Origin: Hygrocybe punicea
Taxonomy: Eukaryota; Basidiomycota; Agaricomycetes; Agaricales; Hygrophoraceae
Reading direction: 5' to 3'
DNA length: 64,000 nt
Assembly: GCA_963556145.1 (NCBI GenBank)
Contig: OY744473.1
Span: 186,001 to 250,000 of the forward strand
Part shown: piece by piece, positions 34,629-46,481 of the stretch
Layout of the letters: every line of letters begins with the position of its first letter
Position numbering within the stretch: the first letter of the stretch is position 1
The notes under the pieces: model-generated
The model's input: only the letters and a program-made list of their open reading frames with translations
What the model was told of the DNA's origin: nothing
Database searches by the model: none
Program-made: the position numbers and the translations under genes

Positions 34629-35772
34629 TAAGGCCCTCCACGGGTATACCGTGGGTCCGATTTCCGGACACCGCACCCGTACCCGCTGTACCCGCACCCG
34701 TTCGGATAACGGGTACATACCGTACCCGCTAGAGGCGGGTACGGCAGTAGATGGCGGGTACTCGGTACACCGTGGGCACCTGGGAGCCCCATACCTCGCG
34801 CGGGCCAGACGGACGTCAATTGACGTCGTCGTCACCCTCGCAAGGTAAACGGGGGTCTTTGGTGGGTACTCTTGTTCGCAAGTGGAGCCCGATACCTCAT
34901 CGTCACCCTCACGAGGTAGATGGGGGGGTCTCTGGCGGGCTCCGTGCTCGGGGGGTAACCTCGTTCAACCTCGTTTGCGAGGGGTGGGGGTGCCGCGTGA
35001 GCCCTACGCGTCATACCTCGCGCAGGCCAGACGGACGTCAATTGACGTCGTCGTCACCCTCGCGAGGTAAACGGGGGGGTCTCTGGTGGGCTCTGTGCTC
35101 GGGGGTAACCTCGTTCAACCTCGTTTGCGAGGGGTGGGGATGCTGCGTGAGCCCTACGCGCAAGTCGACGCGTCTGCGCGTGTTTGCGAGGTCCTTGTGT
35201 CTTCTGTGGCTGGAGACCTCGCGAACACACGTTGACGTGTGTCCGCGAGGCGTGGTTGGTGTGCCGTGGTTGTTGTGAGGCACAGTTGGGAGCCGTTGTT
35301 GTTGTGAGGCGCAGTTGGGAGCTGTGGTTGTTGGCTGGCGTTAGCAAACGTCTTGGAGGCTAGAATGGAGGCACATACCTGGGCCGTTCGGTGGGCGCAC
35401 CACCCTCCCGGCCTTGTTCCGTTGTTTGCCTTGCTGAGCTCGCGTTCGTTGTTGTTGTCATTCGTTGTTGTTGTCATTTGTTGTTGTTGTCGTTCGTTGT
35501 TGTTCATTTTCGAGTTGGTTTGTATATGAAATATCTAGGAAGTAAAATAAAATAAATTAGTAGTAGTAAAATAACAGAAAACTAAGTACTTACTGGGTCT
35601 TGGGAGGCCAACCGGAGGCCAACTCGCACAACCGCAGCCACCCGCGGCCACCCACATACCGCGGGTGAAGGGTGCGGTTTGGGCACGGTGTCCAAATCGG
35701 GACACCGTACCCGAACCCGCGTTACCCTTTTGGGAATAACCACGGGTTTACCCCTACCCGTGGAGGGCCTTA
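34629..35772. mobile_element. Element B, hAT-like non-autonomous (1144 bp)
   Basis: The ends TAAGGCCCTCCACGGGTA and complement are flanked by the perfect 8-bp duplication CCGATGGT (34621-34628 and 35773-35780). CGGGTAC/GTACCCG motifs repeat inside both ends. Three nested palindromes lie at 34794-34845, 35017-35068 and 35217-35250. The first two share the 16-bp core GACGTCAATTGACGTC. A ~220-bp segment containing them is partly tandem. A TTGTTGTTGTC tract follows near 35440-35505. It interrupts the KDZ transposase in frame. Confidence 0.9.
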
Positions 35773-38397
35773 CCGATGGTCAGTTTTGCCCTTTTCGCCA
35801 GAGTGGTCATACGGACTTCGTTGTAATTGCTTCAAATGGGATTCACAACATTAATGTCGACTTTTGTGGATGTCCCGGTGCGCCAGAGACTTACGTTCAA
35901 CTACTCGAGAAGCGCTGGTGGCCATCTACGCCCCTCGCCCCACAGTCAGCGGCCACTATGGAAGTACTTAGGGCATTCCATGTGATGAACCTAGAAGCAC
36001 GTATACCACCGACAGACTTTTACCGCAGCATTGAGCGGATGACCGATGGACAGGGCCTGATGGACATTCCCGTAAGTGTTGTCGCTATGTCTACTAACGC
36101 ATCCCTGATGTTATTGATATTACAGGATCAACTCCCACAATTTATGCTCATGCTCCGTGAGTGGCGGCACATCAAGATGGTGAAGAGAGCAGGCCGTGGT
36201 CACGATTCGACTGGTATTGCAGGTACAAGCCAGGGTGAACTATCAATTGCTTGTCAGGCTTGCCCACATCCAGATATAAACCTCCCAGCAGGTTGGCAAG
36301 ATGCACCCCCGGAGATCCGGTAAGTTCTTGGTTCATGATTACTCCATGGATGCAACTGAATGGCTTGCAGGTGGATCTACTCCAAGATTGTGGCTGAAGA
36401 TGCAAATTTTAAGCAGAAAGCTCGTCTTCATTCTACTGTCTCAAGGGACCCAGCTCTAGGACCAGGTTGGGCTACTTTTGTGAATAATGAAGCGTATCTT
36501 GAGCATTTATCCAAGTACGTGGACCAAAACGAGGTAAGCAGCAAGATAATTAGATTTTGGCACTGACAATTGACCAGTCGACTGATCTATCGTATTAGAT
36601 AAGTCACTGTGTTGGATTTGCCGCTCTCTGGAATGCAAACAACAAGCGTGCCAAGGGGTTGGCAGCCACTGGAATAGGATCAGTAACATGTGCACGACAC
36701 GAGTGCTTCTTGCCCAATGGAACTGGTGATCTGCAGAAGGGAGAACGGTAAGAGCATTCTCACGGGTTCTTATGTCCTGGATGCTGAGATGATGTGCACC
36801 AGTTATGTGAACATGGACTTTATTTTACTCTCGAGCTTGGTTGGTACTATGCTCATGCTGATCACCATTTCGTACGATATAGCCTGTCAATGGTTTCAAA
36901 ATTTTCCATTACGGATGGCAGAGATGCCAGTTGGGCTGAGGCTCCTGTCGACTCTTACCGTACGCACTCTTGTCCCGAAATTCCACTTGCCTGCACATGT
37001 CAAGCGGTGCTGGGCACCTTTTTCCTTCAACTTCGCTAAATGGGTGGGCAGAACTGACAGAGAGGGGGTTGAACGAAACTGGTCATGGCTAAATGGCATT
37101 GCGCGCTGTGTTTCATTGATGGGGCCTGGTGGACGTTGGGATACATTGGACGACTTCTGCAATTATCATAATTGGCGGAAAACTGTAAACCTTGGTGGGG
37201 GTTTTTTATTGGGCGTGTTCATTACTAGTAGCTTATGCAACCATTGCAGGTGATCAATTGCTTCGCAAGCTTACCTTAGCAATCCCGGAGGCTGTAGTGC
37301 ATCACAGAGCTCTATGCGCATTTTCAGAGGGTTTACGAGAGGAGCATGGTGATGTGACGGGTGAGTGGGAGCAGCATGTGCTGGCATGGGAAGCGGACAA
37401 CACCAAATTCTGTCCATACGACCTTCCAGAAGAGAGTAAGTGGTTCCATTCGCTATCGGAGACAATGTGGCTAAATGTATGTTATATAGAGGTGACACTG
37501 GCATCCGTCAAGAAGAAGATTTCTGAGGAGGAGCATGAGAGGACGGTACAAGGCGAGACGGATATCATTGGCATGGAGGTTACTCCCAGTGACTTTATAA
37601 TATCGGGTCTGGACCTGGAGGATCAACAGTGTGTATTGATATGCCGATGGTACAGGCGCTGATGATGATTACCAGGCAACATCTGATTGTCGATGCTCAA
37701 AAGCAAAATCTTACACCCATCCAGGCTATGAAGATGCAGAAACGGCGGACACTCCTTCGGAAACGAAAGCAGAAGTTTATAGAGGTCCTTCATGTGTACA
37801 TGCCTGGTCTACATGCGTATCTCTCTGCACAAGTCACTGCAGGGGTGGCCGACTCCACATCGCTGCCAGAAGAGATGAAGATCTACTTGCCTTCGTCAAT
37901 CCCTGCTACTGACCGTCACCGGGTCTGCTTCCCTGGCCTACCAGAAATAGAGGACCGTCTTCGGTTTGCCCAAATGCACGAATCACTGTCCAGCTTGCGC
38001 TGGCATCTTCAAACGCGAATTATGGCGAGCAAACTTAATAACAAAAATGCTTCGTCGCAGCGGGCATATGTACGGTCCCGTACGCTTCAAGATCAAGTCG
38101 AGGTTCGCATTCGCACTGCTCAAAGCCAGTATAATCTGGCTCGGGCTGCGACGTTATCCCTACGTGGACACAGAGAGTGGGAGAAAACACTTGCTGTTCT
38201 CAAGCCTGAAGATGTTCGAGGTATAAGCGAGCGTTCACTTACTGAGGAGGAGAAGGAGGACCGTCGCAGGACTCGCCTGATGGCGGGCTTGCCAGAGGAC
38301 AGCATGCTCACAAATATGCCTGTTGTGGCATTTGATCCTAGGCTGGCCCTGGGTGAAGGACGGAGGTCATTATCTTGGATCTGGTATACAGTCAGTG

Positions 38398-40048
38398 TGT
38401 TACGGATCGCTTCTGCAGCGGGCTCCAGCAACAATCAACTTAACAGGGGATCGGCTTCCAGAGGGGAGAACAGCAGCTTTCATTGTTGCTTACAGCTAAG
38501 ACAACACTGCTAAGAAGGGGGGGGTCAAGGTCTAATGTCATTGCGAGCCGTGGGGGTTACCCAAAACAAGATGAGTCTGCCCCAAGAACCAGACTAAACG
38601 TAAGGAAAGGAAAAGAAGAAAAAGTCCGAACCAACAACAAGAACAGTACATATAGTGGCTGGTCTTGAGGGGAGGTAAATAGGAATACAACCATGAAGCC
38701 ACAACATGTCCAACTCTACCATGTGTTCACCATGAGGCATACATGAGGCGTCCTCATGTCGATGTTCTCGCGATCCAACTGGAGGCCCGGGTGTCATTGA
38801 GGATAGAAGAGGTCCGGATGACTCGGATGATTTGTCATCAGATCATGTGACAAGCAGAATTGCCAATTCGGGGTCTACACTTGCTGTAACAGGCAAGTGC
38901 GCAGTTTGGCAGGTGTGTTGCACGGTCGGGTCAAAGATGGGTATCGTCCAGTGTGGGGTTGGCAATGAGAGTGTCTTGAGGTAGCATGGATATAGCGGCA
39001 AGGTTGGTATGAAAGAAAATGAAGGAATGTATAGAGGAAAAAACCAACTAAGACAATGGGCTAGTCGAGGTCAGACATATGAACAGCATAAGCTGTACCG
39101 GATGACGATGTCTGTTGATGACATATCGAGGAGCAGTGTCTTGTCCTGTTTGTGGAACAAGAAGGTCCACTTGATGTCGGTATTCATCCAAGAAAGGGTA
39201 TCATTGTAAACGAGTGTGGGAGATATCAAGGTTATAGATGGAAAAGGTTAAATGAATGTGGGTCCAGGTTTCGAGTCATGGCACGAGTGACAAGCTGTGG
39301 GAACAAGTTGTCGGGTACTGCATTGAAGCGGTGTCGTGCAAACAATATGCGATAGGGGTTGGTTCACTGTTTGGGAAGTTGTATGGTCTGTGGTCGAAGT
39401 CCAAAAGAATGTGCTTCGGCAATGGTCGGATTAGAGAGAACAGTGAAATGTCCCGTGATCGAGGATTGTCCAGGGCATGCGTGCAGGTGAGGAATGTCGT
39501 CGGATCGTCAGGGAGGATAATGGTAGGCACAGAATACGAAAGTGGAAACCATATATCCGGGAATGGCAATTGTCAATTACGTGTCGAGATATTGTTGAGG
39601 TGGAAGTCAGAAGTATCAATGGTGGAAGGGTTTCGATGCCGATGCCAAAGATAGATCATAACAAAGTAGAAACCGATCAGGAAGGTGATGGCAATGCTGC
39701 CAATAACAATTACGGTAATGAGCTGTGTCGGGAGTACAGCCATTGTGAATTGGTTTGTCGTGGGATGAAGTCAACAATATGTCAGGGCGAGGGAAAAGAC
39801 AATAGCGATGATGTCCGTCGGCAAGGAGACTATTCGGGTACAGCAAGGTAACGTGGGGATGTGTCCATGGTCGGTCTGGATTGTTCTAGAAGAAGAAAGG
39901 AAGAAAAGAGAACAAGGACAAGAATAAACAACAATGTCCAAAAGAAGACAAAAGGTAAAGGGGAACGAAAAAGGAAGGTATGGTAAAGTGGAATCGTCAT
40001 CGTGGGTAGTGGAGTCGGAATCGGAGTTGCGGAGTTGAAAAATGTAAC
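38398..40048 (-). mobile_element. Solo LTR, copy 2 (1651 bp)
   Basis: TGTTAC...GTAACA ends with perfect 5-bp duplication CAGTG (38393-38397 and 40049-40053). It is an inverted, slightly diverged copy of 11193-12865. It splits the last exons of the KDZ transposase and restores the frame on removal. Open frames within it are shared with copy 1 but show no domain. Confidence 0.85.
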
Positions 40049-40528
40049 ACAGTGAGAACGAGCTGGAGGGATCCCCACAGGAAGTTGAAGCCAGTAGGTG
40101 TATGCTGCGCACCTATTATTAATGATTTAATACCTGTCCTAGGTCTCCGCGTCGAATGGGTCAAAACCCGAGCTCGTGCTAGCCGATGGCGTGAGGATTT
40201 GCAACTGCTCGAGGAAGAGATGCGTAGAGCACTGGAATTCTGTTGGTGGCGATCACGGTGGTGGATGCGACGTGCCGAGGGTCAGGGTGCCAGACCCAGC
40301 TACATTAAGGAGGGACTGTATGCCTACGCCATCGAGCAAAGCGCTGTGGAGCAAAAACGAGCTATCCGCTGGGCAACCCAATGGGCTGCTATTCGAGAAA
40401 GGGCACAAGTGGTCCTGAGGACTCAACTGTCGAATGTAGAGGTCTCTGAGCCATTGCCGGACCTGGTGGTTGAGATCAACGATGATGAGAAGGACCCGGG
40501 GGAGGATATGGACGACGAGCTGTCCTGA

Positions 40529-40720
40529 TTGGGCACTGTTGCATTACAATGTGTACATGTTTTTTTCACGTAGTATGATAAACCGTTTTCGCAATATATG
40601 AGGACTGATTATAATGAGCACCTAAGATACATTATAATGAGCACCTAAGATACATTGTAATACAGGATGAGCATAGCTGCCTGCCATTACAATGACCTCA
40701 CGCCAGAAGGACAGGGTGTA
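40529..40720. repeat. CATTATAATG repeats, right part of KDZ element
   Basis: Six or so CATTATAATG/CATTACAATG variants, including a tandem GCACCTAAGATACATT unit. They match the left-end array at 27230-28930. Confidence 0.7.
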
Positions 40721-41898
40721 CATCAGTAGATCTACACTTTCTTATTTTGGCTTTGTGCGGCTTTGTGCTTATTTAATCAAGCTTATGCTTTTATCAATAG
40801 ACTTTTCTTGACTTATCAGGGCTTTTCGAATGCTTTTTGCTTATTCAATTGGACGTCAGCTTTTGAATTGAGCACTGAGCAGGGAGTATCAATAAGCAAT
40901 TTCATGAAACTCAGTCTATGTATTTGTTAACATGGTAAGAATGGAAGGCACTCAGCGCCTTCAGAAGGAGAGTAGAGGACATTCCTAATCATCGTCTGAG
41001 TTGTCGATGCTGTCACTGAGCGCAGCTGAGCTGTAAAAAAATTCATTGAAGTCCTTCCTTTGGCTGTATTTGGCATGGTTGAACTTAAGCTTCAAACACC
41101 ATTCATCATTCACTCTGACTCCCTTCTTCAGGCCACTCCTTCGTGCCCGCTCCCCCCTTCCACCCACTCCCTCCTGCCACATTCCCCCTGGACCATGCTG
41201 CACTAGTAAGTATTAAAGTTTTACGTCTATTGTATTCTAATAACTACACGACAAACACGACAACAACAGGGGTAACAGGTATAGCTGCGGTGTCAGCGTT
41301 GGCACCACCATCACCACCAGCAACGGCAGGCAACAAACATGGGTAAGGAGGGCAATGGCAGGTATGGCAACGGTGGCCAAGGTGGCCAAGGCCAGGGGCC
41401 CACTGCCGGCTAGGTATGTCCCCACTGCCCTTTTTCCACACCCACTAACACCTCCGTCAGTTACCTTGAGAACACAGGTGGATGTCAATTGACATGTGAA
41501 TATATTGCTGTGCACCCAGATGAGGCGCAGGCAGGGTTGTCACGCAACATCATCAAGAAGGTATGCATTTTTTTATTATCCAAGAGCCGTTGATCGGTGA
41601 CTCAGTGTTTAGTATTCGGCACATACCACCTTGATCAGAATGACCAGAAGACAATTCACTACACTAGAGGATCCCACTCCGTACCCCTGGCAGCTTCCTC
41701 TCGTGCATCCGGTCGACCTACACGAGCCTCCACTATCGACGCTCCCCAGTCTGATCGCAATCTGTCAACCCACGATCCCATAACCCAAGCTCACAGTGAG
41801 GATCTAAACCACGGAACTCTCATAGTTCTCATATTACTGGTTTTTCCAGATCTTCTCCAAAGTCCTTGCCAGCTTTCTCAACGAGTACTCGACCCACT

Positions 41899-44800
41899 TA
41901 GTGTTGCCACGGCTCAGTCTGGCTCGACTCGGCTACGGCTAACAACAGCTAACCCATATATGGGTTGCTAGCCGGACCGGACCGTTGTGGCAACGGCTAA
42001 ACCGTGGCTAGCCGTCCAAAAAAGGAAATACATAGCAGACTGCCTAACGACCACTATCAAGGTCGAATCTCACCACCAATCTCACCACACGCTCGCGACA
42101 ACGCCGGCTGACCCCAAACAAAGGCCACAGCACCCCAACGGCGACCAGCAGAGGGGCGAGGAATGAAGCGGAAACGGAAGCAGTGGACCCACTCCCGTTA
42201 AGTCCTTTCTTGAACCTTTTTTAAATTTTACTACCAACTTATTTCGGATTACAGCACAAATGATCTCGAGGCAACAGCCTGAGCAGCCCGGACAGCAGCA
42301 GCAACGACCAACGACCACGGTTACGGAACAGCAGCAGTGGCAACGACGGCAACAGCAGTGCCAGCAGCGACGACAAGCCACGCGCGCCAGTCCCAGACGT
42401 AGCGGAGGGTCAAGCACCCATCTCTGCTGCACTGGTGAGTTTTTTTTTCTTTACTTTTACTAACAAAGATCTGTCTAGCTACGCGCGATGACAACACAGC
42501 CGCAACCCAACGCACTGCAACCGGGACCTCGAACTCGGGCTCGCAAGTTCAGGCACCACCACCAACCATCAGCTTCCTTGCCGCTACGGCTGCTGCGTTC
42601 GCCCTACGGCGCTGATTGGTCACAACCACAGTCACGGCCGCCATCACGACAGCGGCGGCGACGTTGGATAAAGAAAGAGTCGTCGCCTGCGTATTTGTCC
42701 ACAAAGGCGTTGTCCGTCCATGAGGCCAGTGCGCCGTTGGATCTGGATTATCTGGTCGCGTTGTTTTGCGTGGGAAGTGTTTGAACAAATCCACACCAAG
42801 GGTTTCCGGAGTGCGTCGTTGATCGGGAAATTACCTTGTTGTCCTTTGGGAACAAGGATTTAGCTCTTCTATAACTCTGGGTTATTCCTGTTGGGTGGTG
42901 GGGTTGTGGTGTGAATCCTATCAAAGGTTAGCTTTGAGGGATACAACAAATACTTGACAATAATATAAGTCAGATGTATGACTTATAGAGGATGAGTGAA
43001 CAGTGAGGTCTTCCCTACTGAAGGTAAAGACTTTGAGTGACAAGAGGTATGCGAGAGTATAAGTGGATAATAACTCAAGCAAGTATGAACAGTGTAAGAT
43101 GAATGAGTACAACAGTCAAGTATACAAGTAGCAAGTATACAATGAGCAGAGGTACAATAGAGATGAGCGATAGATTATGGACGATGGGCGATAGGCGATG
43201 GGCGATGGGCGATGTAACAGTAGATGTCAAACAAAAGGGAGGTGTGACAAAATACTATGTACAGAATGAATGAACTGAACAATAGGCAAGTAGGATTGAT
43301 AATCAAGATATCGGACTTTATTCCGAAGCTTCAAACGCACATTGGCTACTAGTGCAGAATAAAGTACTGGGATATCTTTGGTGATGATCAATAGAACTTG
43401 AAAGAAGATGAATGTGACTGTACTACGTGACAGAACACAAAGAAAATATATCAAACAAGTAATAAGGGAGTATCAATATAACTGCAATTGATATCCTTAA
43501 ACAAATGAATGATGACTTGAACTGCAATTGGTATTTGAAGTACTACTACACAAGTAATACAAACAAACACAGAGGGGTGAATCAGAATCTGGGAGAGGAA
43601 CTGTCCTGTGACTGGGCCTGTCAGATTAGGTGACTGAGCCATCTCCAACAGAAACTGGGCTCTATATATACCTATTCTACAGCAGGAGTCATACTGAGTC
43701 ATAGAATGGTATATGAAATGGAGAGCATAGGATATGACTCATAGGGAGTCATATAGGGGAGAGGCATAGGTTTATGACTCATAAGGAGTCATAATGATGA
43801 AAGGCATGGGGGGGTTATGACTCATAAGGAGTCATAAGAAAGGAAGGCATGGGTTTGTGACTCATACAGAGTCAATTAATGAGTCACATAGGAATTATAA
43901 TCAAAGGAGGGGGCATAATGAGTCAGAAATAGTCATAATTAGTCATGGGTGGTCATAATGAGTCATGGGGGGTCATGAGTATGTCATAAGGGTCATAATT
44001 TGTCATGGATAGACCAATGAGTCACATTTGATGGGAGTGAGTCATGTTGCTGGTCCAATCTTGGGTGTGTGAATCAAAGGCAAGGGCTGTGCCAGGCTAT
44101 GCTTCTAGAATCATCTTCCTGAGGCTGTGCTTCTTGATCAATTGATGCCATGCCATGTGGGTATCCTTATCAGTTAAGAAAAAGATAAGATCAGGGCTGG
44201 GCTGTATTTGATCAATTGATATGAAATGTGATGTGCTTCTTGATCAGGGAATGATGGGTGGCATGTGTTATCTCTATGATTGGAGATAAGGATGTGGCTG
44301 TGCTTCTTGTGCTTCTTTGGCCTCTGATAAGATGTTTTGGGGGCCTTATCAGTTAAGATAAGGGTATTCCTTCATTTCTTCTGCGTAGATAAGGGTTTTC
44401 TTGCATGTCCCTTCTGTAGATAAGGGTTTCCTTGCATGTCCCTTGTATAGATAAGGGTTTCATGTATGTCCTATGTGCAGATAAGGATTTCCTGTGTGTC
44501 CTATATGCAGATAAGGGTATTCCTTTCTACTCCATATGCAGATGGGGGCATTCCAGTATGAATGGTCCTTGTAATGTGATGTGTGCTGTAGGGATGGTGA
44601 CTAGTGACAGCATATTACTATGTTTTGATCCGAATCCTGTTTGGATCATGACAGCGTAGGTATTGTTTTGTTACTTGGGAGGAGTAGTGGCGGGGGTGGC
44701 GGTGGGGATGGAGTGGGAGCGGGAGCGGTGAACAACGGTGTTGGAACGGCGTTGTTTCCTCTGTGAGTTGTTTTCTATTCCCCTCTCCACCTTTGTTCCT

Positions 44801-45847
44801 TTGTTGATTTTTTTTTGCATGTCGCGTTCGTGGATAGACTCACGCAACTAGTCCAAAGGGTGAAACGGCACACATGCGAATGAACTCGGGTATACCGCGC
44901 ACGCAGTGGAGGATGCCAGCGAAGACGTGACGTCACCTTGGATGACGACACCGACACTGACGGCTCATTTTGGAACTCTACGTGCCCTTCTTGTGCGTTG
45001 ATGGTGCACCTGTGCCTCACCAGGCTGCCCATGCACCCTGGTGAGATCCAGCGCGATGACAGGTGAGTACCCAGTCCATCACCATCCAACTTGTACTAAC
45101 AGCAACTACGACTATGACCAGGCGGGCGACAATGACGGCGACATCGACGTCAACGGGAAATGGCGGCAACCCAGGGTGGATTGGGCAAGGGCAACAGTGA
45201 GGGGGAACGAGGACAAGAAGTCCCCACCTCTCCCCGTAGCCCTGCCCCACTGCCTCCCCGAGCCAACCACCACCTCGCGAATGGGTACGGCCGTGTCAAT
45301 TGACGCGTGCACGGCATTCGCGAGGTGAACACAAGGACCATAACGACGACAACAGCTGGCGGCGCCAATGGCGACGGACAGGGCAGGAGCAACTGAGGAC
45401 GCATCTGCCCCTCTCCCTGCTGCCCTGGCCACGTCAATTTCAATTGACGTGTGCGCGGCATTCACAGGGTGTTCAGGCCACCTGCCCTTTCACAGGAGCC
45501 TCGGAAGGTGCATGTATATTTCATTTTTTTCAACATGTACATAGGTAGGCTACGTGGAGATATGAAAAAAGAAAAAGAAAAAAGACATACCAATGATAAA
45601 CACCTGAAAACCTCGTGAAATGCATCCATACATGTTCGTGAGGTGTGGGAGGCAGCAGAGCGGTATGTTGAAGCCAACAAACAGGCTGGAAACCTAAATT
45701 TCCTAATTTGGATATTTGGTAATGGCTAATAACGGCTAGCCGTGGCTAAGCCGAGGTTTAACCGTAGCCGAGTGAACGGCTCGGCTCAGCTAATTATCGG
45801 TCCGGCTCCAACGGCTAACGGTTCCGGACCGAGCCGTGGCAACACTA
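41899..45847. mobile_element. Element G, hAT-like non-autonomous (3949 bp)
   Basis: The ends TAGTGTTGCCACGGCTCAG / GAGCCGTGGCAACACTA are flanked by the perfect duplication GACCCACT (41891-41898 and 45848-45855). CGGCTA/TAGCCG motifs repeat near both ends. Intron-like modules lie at about 42199-42255, 42434-42478 and 45063-45120, separated by CAG-rich, exon-like segments. Nested palindromes are at 45271-45327 (13-bp perfect outer arms CACCTCGCGAATG) and 45422-45470. An internal 1.7-kb repeat block (about 42890-44655) looks like a later insertion. The first ten bases equal those of family A. Confidence 0.85.
42890..44655. repeat. Repeat block inside element G, possible solo LTR
   Basis: Termini TGTGGTGTGAATCC and GGATCATGACA resemble LTR ends, but no 5-bp duplication was found. 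It contains GATGGGCGAT tandem units (about 43170-43215), many GAGTCATA copies (43685-44040), two ATCAATTGAT sites (near 44137-44165 and 44207-44222) and about five 39-bp AGATAAGGGTTTCCTTGCAT units (44384-44540). No gene seen. Confidence 0.45.
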
Positions 45848-45855
45848 GACCCACT

Positions 45856-46330
45856 ACACCCACTGGATCAAAGCAACACCAACAGATTCATTCTGAGAAT
45901 TCTGACACACCCCACCATCGTCTGAGCGGTTCCTCTACAAAGTCTGGCTCTTCAGCGCACTCACCCGGGCCGCCACCTTCTGTAGCCTCTACCAGTTTGG
46001 CATCAGCGTGAGTTTTGGTTTCTTGACTGGTCGTCAGATCATACTGACGAATGCTTTTATTTTTGTATTCCTATATTGCCACATGGAACGTGTTATTCAT
46101 GCGGAAAACCGATGCAGCCTGGCAGGGGGCTTTTGTCCGTGCACTCCACCGTTTTTCACCTAAATTGTTTCAAGTGCATGGTCAGTATCAAGCCTCTCGA
46201 CTCAACAGCTACTTTACAGGATTGCTGCAATGTCATTGCGTCCAAATTTTTCCCCCACGGAATGTCTGATGATGAGGGGATTGCGGTGAAGCTAGTACCA
46301 CAATGTATATACCGGTATTTAGCCCAATAA
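45856..46330 (+). pseudogene. LIM-domain (RhoGAP-type) gene fragment
   Basis: A Ser/Pro-rich segment (to about 46010), an intron, then GTCYSCGKPMQPG, VFHLNCFKC and, after a frame shift, NVIASKFFPHG and PQCIYRY. This matches the first zinc module of the LIM domain of fungal LIM-RhoGAP proteins, where FRC..C..VVASKFFP...PLCE.DYFRRL would be usual. The second zinc module is broken. An upstream exon (about 41597-41890, with FSKVLASFLNEYSTH) is separated by element G. It is probably a captured and decayed host gene piece within element I. Confidence 0.5.
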
Positions 46331-46446
46331 CAAATACTATCTTTTGTTACTACAATATCTCGAAAAAGAAAGGAAAGAAAAAGAAAAAGCGGTACAGTTC
46401 TTTCAGGTTCTTTCGAGCTTTTTCAAGCTTAGAAAAGCTCCAGCCA

Positions 46447-46481
46447 GCTTAAATTAGCGGATCGACCCCGCTAATTTAAGC
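46447..46481. repeat. 14-bp perfect stem-loop near right end of element I
   Basis: GCTTAAATTAGCGG and its exact complement separated by seven bases (ATCGACC). Confidence 0.7.

Larger units (their letters stand above)
34108..40528 (+). pseudogene. KDZ transposase with CxC2 cysteine cluster
   Basis: About ten exons. The N-terminal region ends in PKAKRYENS, then WRDRFREEYLLQS and a CxC2-type cluster CAACGKEDASFRC-stop-DC...CRRC....H (34375-34470). The TGA at 34417-34419 is a nonsense mutation. Next come LGHPDG (cut by element B), CGCPGAPETYVQLL, the DFYRSIERMTD block, CFLPNGTGDLQKGER and the RNase H-fold core with ISYDIACQWFQNF, PKFHLPAHVKRC and VGRTDREGVERNWSWLN. GPGGRWDTLDDFCNYHNWRK and coiled C-terminal helices follow. 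Solo LTR 2 splits the last part, and the frame rejoins as WYTVS-ENELEG. Except for the stop and two insertions it is nearly complete. Confidence 0.85.

Noticed and set aside
42890..44655. Firm call of a solo LTR
   Set aside because: The ends are LTR-like, but no matching 5-bp duplication was found, so it is kept only as a repeat block.
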